Shown here: piece by piece, positions 61,032-64,000 of the stretch
Layout of the letters: the number at the start of each line of letters is the position of its first letter
How positions within the stretch are numbered: position 1 is the stretch's first letter
NCBI GenBank assembly: GCA_031384605.1
Contig: JANNAT010000141.1
Span: 62,001 to 126,000, forward strand
DNA length: 64,000 nt
Origin: JANNAT01 sp031384605
Lineage (GTDB): Bacteria; Pseudomonadota; Alphaproteobacteria; Rhodobacterales; Rhodobacteraceae
Direction: 5' to 3'
The notes under the pieces: model-generated
Database searches by the model: none
Told to the model about the DNA's origin: nothing
The model's input: the letters and a program-made list of their open reading frames with translations, nothing else
Made by a program: the position numbers and the translations under genes

Positions 61032-62387
61032 ATGACCGCCATCAGAACGCTTGCGGCGATCCGGTTTGGTTATGGCTTGCCTTTGCCCGCCGCCGCACCT
61101 GACACAGCGCACGCGATGCTGGCGGCGCTGGCAGGCCCCGACCGGGCGGCACAGGATTGGCCGATTGACGGGTTGGCAGTGATCCAGCCCAAACTGGCGC
61201 AATTGCGCGAAATGAAAGGCGGTGGGCGCACCGACCCGGCCCTTATCCCGATCTATACTCAATTACAGGCCGAGTTGGGCACGGCCCATATCAACGCCGA
61301 ACGCTATACCTTGGCACGGGCGCTTGACGCCGCCGACGGGTTCCGAGAGCGGTTGGTGGCGTTTTGGGCCGATCATTTCACCGTTTTGGCCAAGGCCAAA
61401 TCCGATCTGATGATGCCCTATGCCTTGGTCGAAGACGTCATTCGTCCAAAGGTCACGGGCCGTTTCAGTGATCTGTTAACGGCCGCCACCCTGCACCCGG
61501 CAATGCTGAATTATCTGGATCAAAGCCAGTCGGTGGGGCCAAATTCGTTTCAGGGGCAACGGCAGGAAAAGGGGTTGAACGAAAATCTGGCGCGCGAAGT
61601 GATAGAGTTGCATGCGCTGGGGGTGGGTGCTGGCTACGCGCAAGACGACGTGCGCCAGATGGCGGAATTGCTGACGGGTGTCACCTATGACCCCCGACGT
61701 GGCATCAGGTTTGAACCGCGCCGGGCAGAGCCGGGCCCGGAAACTGTGCTGGGCGTGACCTATGATGGTGCCGGGTTTGATCCGGTGCGCGCGGCCCTTG
61801 GCGATCTGGGGCAAAGGCCTGAAACCGCCGCCCATATCGCGCGCAAACTGGCGGTGCATTTTGTGTCGGACACCCCCGATCCGGATTTGGTGGCGGCGAT
61901 GCAGGCGGCGTTTGCGGCATCGGGTGGCGATCTGATGGCGGTCTATATTGCCATGCTGATGCATCCCGCCGCATGGCAACCACAGGCCGAAAAGGTGCGC
62001 CAACCCTATGATTTCGTTGTGGCCTCGCTGCGGGCTTTGGGGGTTTCCGGTGCAGATGTGATTGCAATGCAGCGCAATTTGTTTCGCGCCAAAGTGCAGG
62101 GCGGCATGGCCGAAATGGGCCAGCCGTGGAAAAAACCCAAAGGCCCCGATGGCTGGCCCGAGGACGCCGCGGCGTGGATTTCACCGCAATCTTTGGCCAC
62201 AAGGATCACTTGGGGGATGCAAATACCGCAAGAACTGGTGCCGGTTCTGCCCGATCCTGTGGCGATGATGACGGCCTGTCTGGCTGACCGCGCCACCGAG
62301 GCCCTGATCTGGGCCGTGCCCCGCGCCGAGAATACCCGCGAAGGCGTGGGGCTGGTGCTGGCGTCAGCCGAATTTAACCGAAGATAG
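61032..62387 (+). CDS. DUF1800 family protein
   Basis: 451 residues. The start RTLAAIRFGYGL, RERLVAFWADHFTVLAKAKS, NENLAREVIELHALGVGAGYAQDDVRQMAELLTGV and the end AENTREGVGLVLASAEFNRR are typical of DUF1800, whose function is unknown. The ATG at 61032 follows aggagacagcc; the open frame extends upstream. It directly precedes a DUF1501 gene; the two are almost always paired and are thought to act together in the envelope. No obvious signal peptide. Confidence 0.9.
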   Translation: MTAIRTLAAIRFGYGLPLPAAAPDTAHAMLAALAGPDRAAQDWPIDGLAVIQPKLAQLREMKGGGRTDPALIPIYTQLQAELGTAHINAERYTLARALDAADGFRERLVAFWADHFTVLAKAKSDLMMPYALVEDVIRPKVTGRFSDLLTAATLHPAMLNYLDQSQSVGPNSFQGQRQEKGLNENLAREVIELHALGVGAGYAQDDVRQMAELLTGVTYDPRRGIRFEPRRAEPGPETVLGVTYDGAGFDPVRAALGDLGQRPETAAHIARKLAVHFVSDTPDPDLVAAMQAAFAASGGDLMAVYIAMLMHPAAWQPQAEKVRQPYDFVVASLRALGVSGADVIAMQRNLFRAKVQGGMAEMGQPWKKPKGPDGWPEDAAAWISPQSLATRITWGMQIPQELVPVLPDPVAMMTACLADRATEALIWAVPRAENTREGVGLVLASAEFNRR

Positions 62388-62396
62388 GAGTGGGTC

Positions 62397-63620
62397 ATGG
62401 ACAGACGATTTTTTCTGCGCGGTCTGGCAACGGCGGCCTGTTCCGCAGCGGCGCATCCGTTGATGACAACCGTCACGCTGGCCGGATCGAACGGCGGGCG
62501 GCCGTTGGGTGATCACCGCCTGATCGTGATGATCTTGCGCGGGGCTATGGACGGTCTGGACGCGGTGCAGCCGCAAGGGGATCGGGATTATGCCGCCCTG
62601 CGCCCCAGTTTGATCCGCCCGGATGCCATTGATTTGGATGGGTTTTTCGCACTGCACCCGGCGCTGGCGGGCCTTTCGCCACTTTGGGGAGCAGGGCAAT
62701 TGGCCTTTGTGCAGGCCACCGCCACGCCTTACCGCAACAAACGCAGCCATTTCGCGGGCCAAGATATGCTAGAGGCGGGCACGGGCATGGAGGTGGCCCC
62801 GGACCGTGTGAAAGACGGCTGGCTGAACCGGTTGTTGCAGGTGATGCCGGGCCTTTCGGCGGAAACCGCCTATGCCATTGGCCGCGATGCCATTCCGTTG
62901 CTGGATGGGGCGGCACCTGTGCGCAATTGGGCCCCCGAAGCGGTGCTTGAACTGTCGCCGCAAGCCCGGCTGTTGTTTGAGGCGGTCTATCACGATGATC
63001 CGCTGTTTGCCGCCGCCGCCGCCGAGGCGATGGAGTTGGCAGATTCGGGCGATGTCGGCATGGGCATGCAGACCCGCGGCAAAGACCGCACACGCGGCGT
63101 AAAGCTGGATGATGTTGAAAAGCTGGTCACCTATGCCGCCGGGCGGCTTCGACAAGACACCCGCATTGCGGCCTTCAGCCTTTCGGGATGGGACACGCAC
63201 CGTGCGCAGGCCGGCAGTTTCGACAAGGCGCTGACCCGGCTGCAATACGCGATTTTGCAGTTGCAAGCCAAACTGGGGCCCGAAGTGTGGGGCAAAACCA
63301 CCCTGCTGGCGATGACCGAATTTGGCAGAACAGCGCGCGAAAATGGCACGGCGGGCACCGATCACGGCACGGGTGGCACGATGGTTGTCGCGGGCGGTGC
63401 GGTGCGTGGCGGGCAAATGTATGGCAAATGGCCGGGGCTGGCCGAGGCTGATCTGTTTGAGGCGCGCGATCTGATGCCCACATCTGACGTGCGGGCATGG
63501 GCCGCGATGGCGATGCAAGGCATGTATGGGATTGAGCGTGCGGTGCTGGAAGGCGTGGTGTTTCCGGGGCTGGATATGGGCGGGTTGAACCTGAACGGCG
63601 GGCCGGGGTTGATTTTGTAA
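62397..63620 (+). CDS. DUF1501 family protein with Tat signal
   Basis: 407 residues starting MDRRFFLRGLATAACSAAAH, a twin-arginine signal, so it is folded and then exported. The body (HRLIVMILRGAMDGLDAVQP, RNKRSHFAGQDMLEAG, AAFSLSGWDTHRAQAG, MTEFGRTARENGTAGTDHGTG) matches DUF1501, which belongs to the alkaline phosphatase/sulfatase superfamily. It forms an operon with DUF1800 9 bases upstream. The biochemical role is not established. Confidence 0.9.
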   Translation: MDRRFFLRGLATAACSAAAHPLMTTVTLAGSNGGRPLGDHRLIVMILRGAMDGLDAVQPQGDRDYAALRPSLIRPDAIDLDGFFALHPALAGLSPLWGAGQLAFVQATATPYRNKRSHFAGQDMLEAGTGMEVAPDRVKDGWLNRLLQVMPGLSAETAYAIGRDAIPLLDGAAPVRNWAPEAVLELSPQARLLFEAVYHDDPLFAAAAAEAMELADSGDVGMGMQTRGKDRTRGVKLDDVEKLVTYAAGRLRQDTRIAAFSLSGWDTHRAQAGSFDKALTRLQYAILQLQAKLGPEVWGKTTLLAMTEFGRTARENGTAGTDHGTGGTMVVAGGAVRGGQMYGKWPGLAEADLFEARDLMPTSDVRAWAAMAMQGMYGIERAVLEGVVFPGLDMGGLNLNGGPGLIL

Positions 63621-63681
63621 CGGCTTGATATGCGCCCGTGTCTTTCGCCATAACGGGCATGAAATTGCAGGAGCACAGGCC

Positions 63682-64000
63682 ATGACGGAACCAAAGATGC
63701 AGGGTTGGGCGGTTGACGGCTGGACTGCCGCCCCGCGCCCGGAATTGGCGGTATTGCAAGGGGTGGCTGTGCAGTTAGAGCCGATGAACGCCGATGCCCA
63801 TGCCGCTGATTTGCACCGCGCTTTTTTGGGGCACACCGAATTGTGGGATTACATGCCTTACGGCCCCTTCGCTACGGTGGGCGACTATCACACTTGGGCC
63901 CAAAACAGCGCAAGCGGGGCTGATCCATTTTACTTTGTGCTGCGCAACCGCGCGACGGGGCTTTGCGGCGGGGTGGCAAGCTATCTGAACATCGTGCCCG
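63682..64000 (+). CDS. GNAT-family N-acetyltransferase (5' part)
   Basis: First 106 codons of a gene cut by the window end. The start MTEPKMQGWAVDGWTAAPRP, then AVQLEPMNADAHAADLHRAF, WDYMPYGPF and FYFVLRNRATGLCGGVASYL fit a RimJ/RimL-like GNAT enzyme that acetylates amino groups with acetyl-CoA. gcaggagcacaggcc precedes the ATG. The CoA-binding part lies outside the window, so substrate and integrity are unknown. Confidence 0.8.
   Translation, partial: MTEPKMQGWAVDGWTAAPRPELAVLQGVAVQLEPMNADAHAADLHRAFLGHTELWDYMPYGPFATVGDYHTWAQNSASGADPFYFVLRNRATGLCGGVASYLNIVP

Overview
The window is chromosomal DNA from an alphaproteobacterium, most likely a Rhodobacteraceae (Rhodobacter/Roseobacter group) member. 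Signs are the mreB-mreC start, the fused malic enzyme/phosphotransacetylase, the iron-sulfur bacterial photolyase, the gcvT-gcvH-gcvP order behind a tandem glycine riboswitch, and the rhizobial-type thuEFGK-thuA-thuB operon. Genes are densely packed, with many ATGA-type or short overlaps. I see no rRNA, tRNA, insertion sequence, CRISPR array or prophage block. The genus cannot be fixed from the sequence alone.

Layout. 1-5.5 kb: start of mreC, mreB, an SDR gene, an ArsR/SRPBCC pair with a candidate operator, and leuA with a possible leucine-rich leader peptide. 5.5-13 kb: an SDR gene overlapping an FeS photolyase, an exported protein of 18 MORN repeats, nadE, a PfkB-family kinase and an exported protein of unknown role. 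13-20.5 kb: gltX, a MATE exporter and the glycine cleavage operon behind its riboswitch. 20.5-27.3 kb: a disaccharide (trehalose-type) uptake and 3-keto catabolism operon with a LacI-type operator upstream and two strong internal hairpins. 27.2-31.7 kb: an alpha/beta hydrolase, two membrane proteins, glyA and NAD kinase. 31.7-38.6 kb, all minus strand: sigma-54 response regulator with an Hpt partner, prpE, a predicted LAS-type metallopeptidase and maeB. 38.7-44.4 kb: a VOC-bicupin protein, then the nucleoside salvage operon cdd-deoA-deoB-add-upp. 44.5-51.7 kb: SPOR protein, DMT transporter, tdk, a CII-like regulator, a DEAD-box helicase and a small lipoprotein, with two gene-poor structured gaps. 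51.8-64 kb: carB, an amino acid permease, pabB/pabC-like genes, aspS with an unusual internal insertion, a DUF1800/DUF1501 pair and the start of a GNAT gene.

How the genes fit together. Several blocks meet in one-carbon and nucleotide metabolism: glycine cleavage and SHMT feed methylene-folate, PabB/PabC make the folate precursor, deo/cdd/add/upp/tdk recycle nucleosides, and CarB supplies carbamoyl phosphate. Propionyl-CoA synthetase, malic enzyme and the thu operon handle carbon supply.

Most of the window is ordinary core genome. I did not find a clear new multi-gene system. The items most worth a second look are mutually exclusive stems upstream of tdk, a roughly 62-residue AT-rich insertion inside AspRS, the leader peptide and hairpin before leuA, the MORN-repeat exported protein, and small repeat families between genes.
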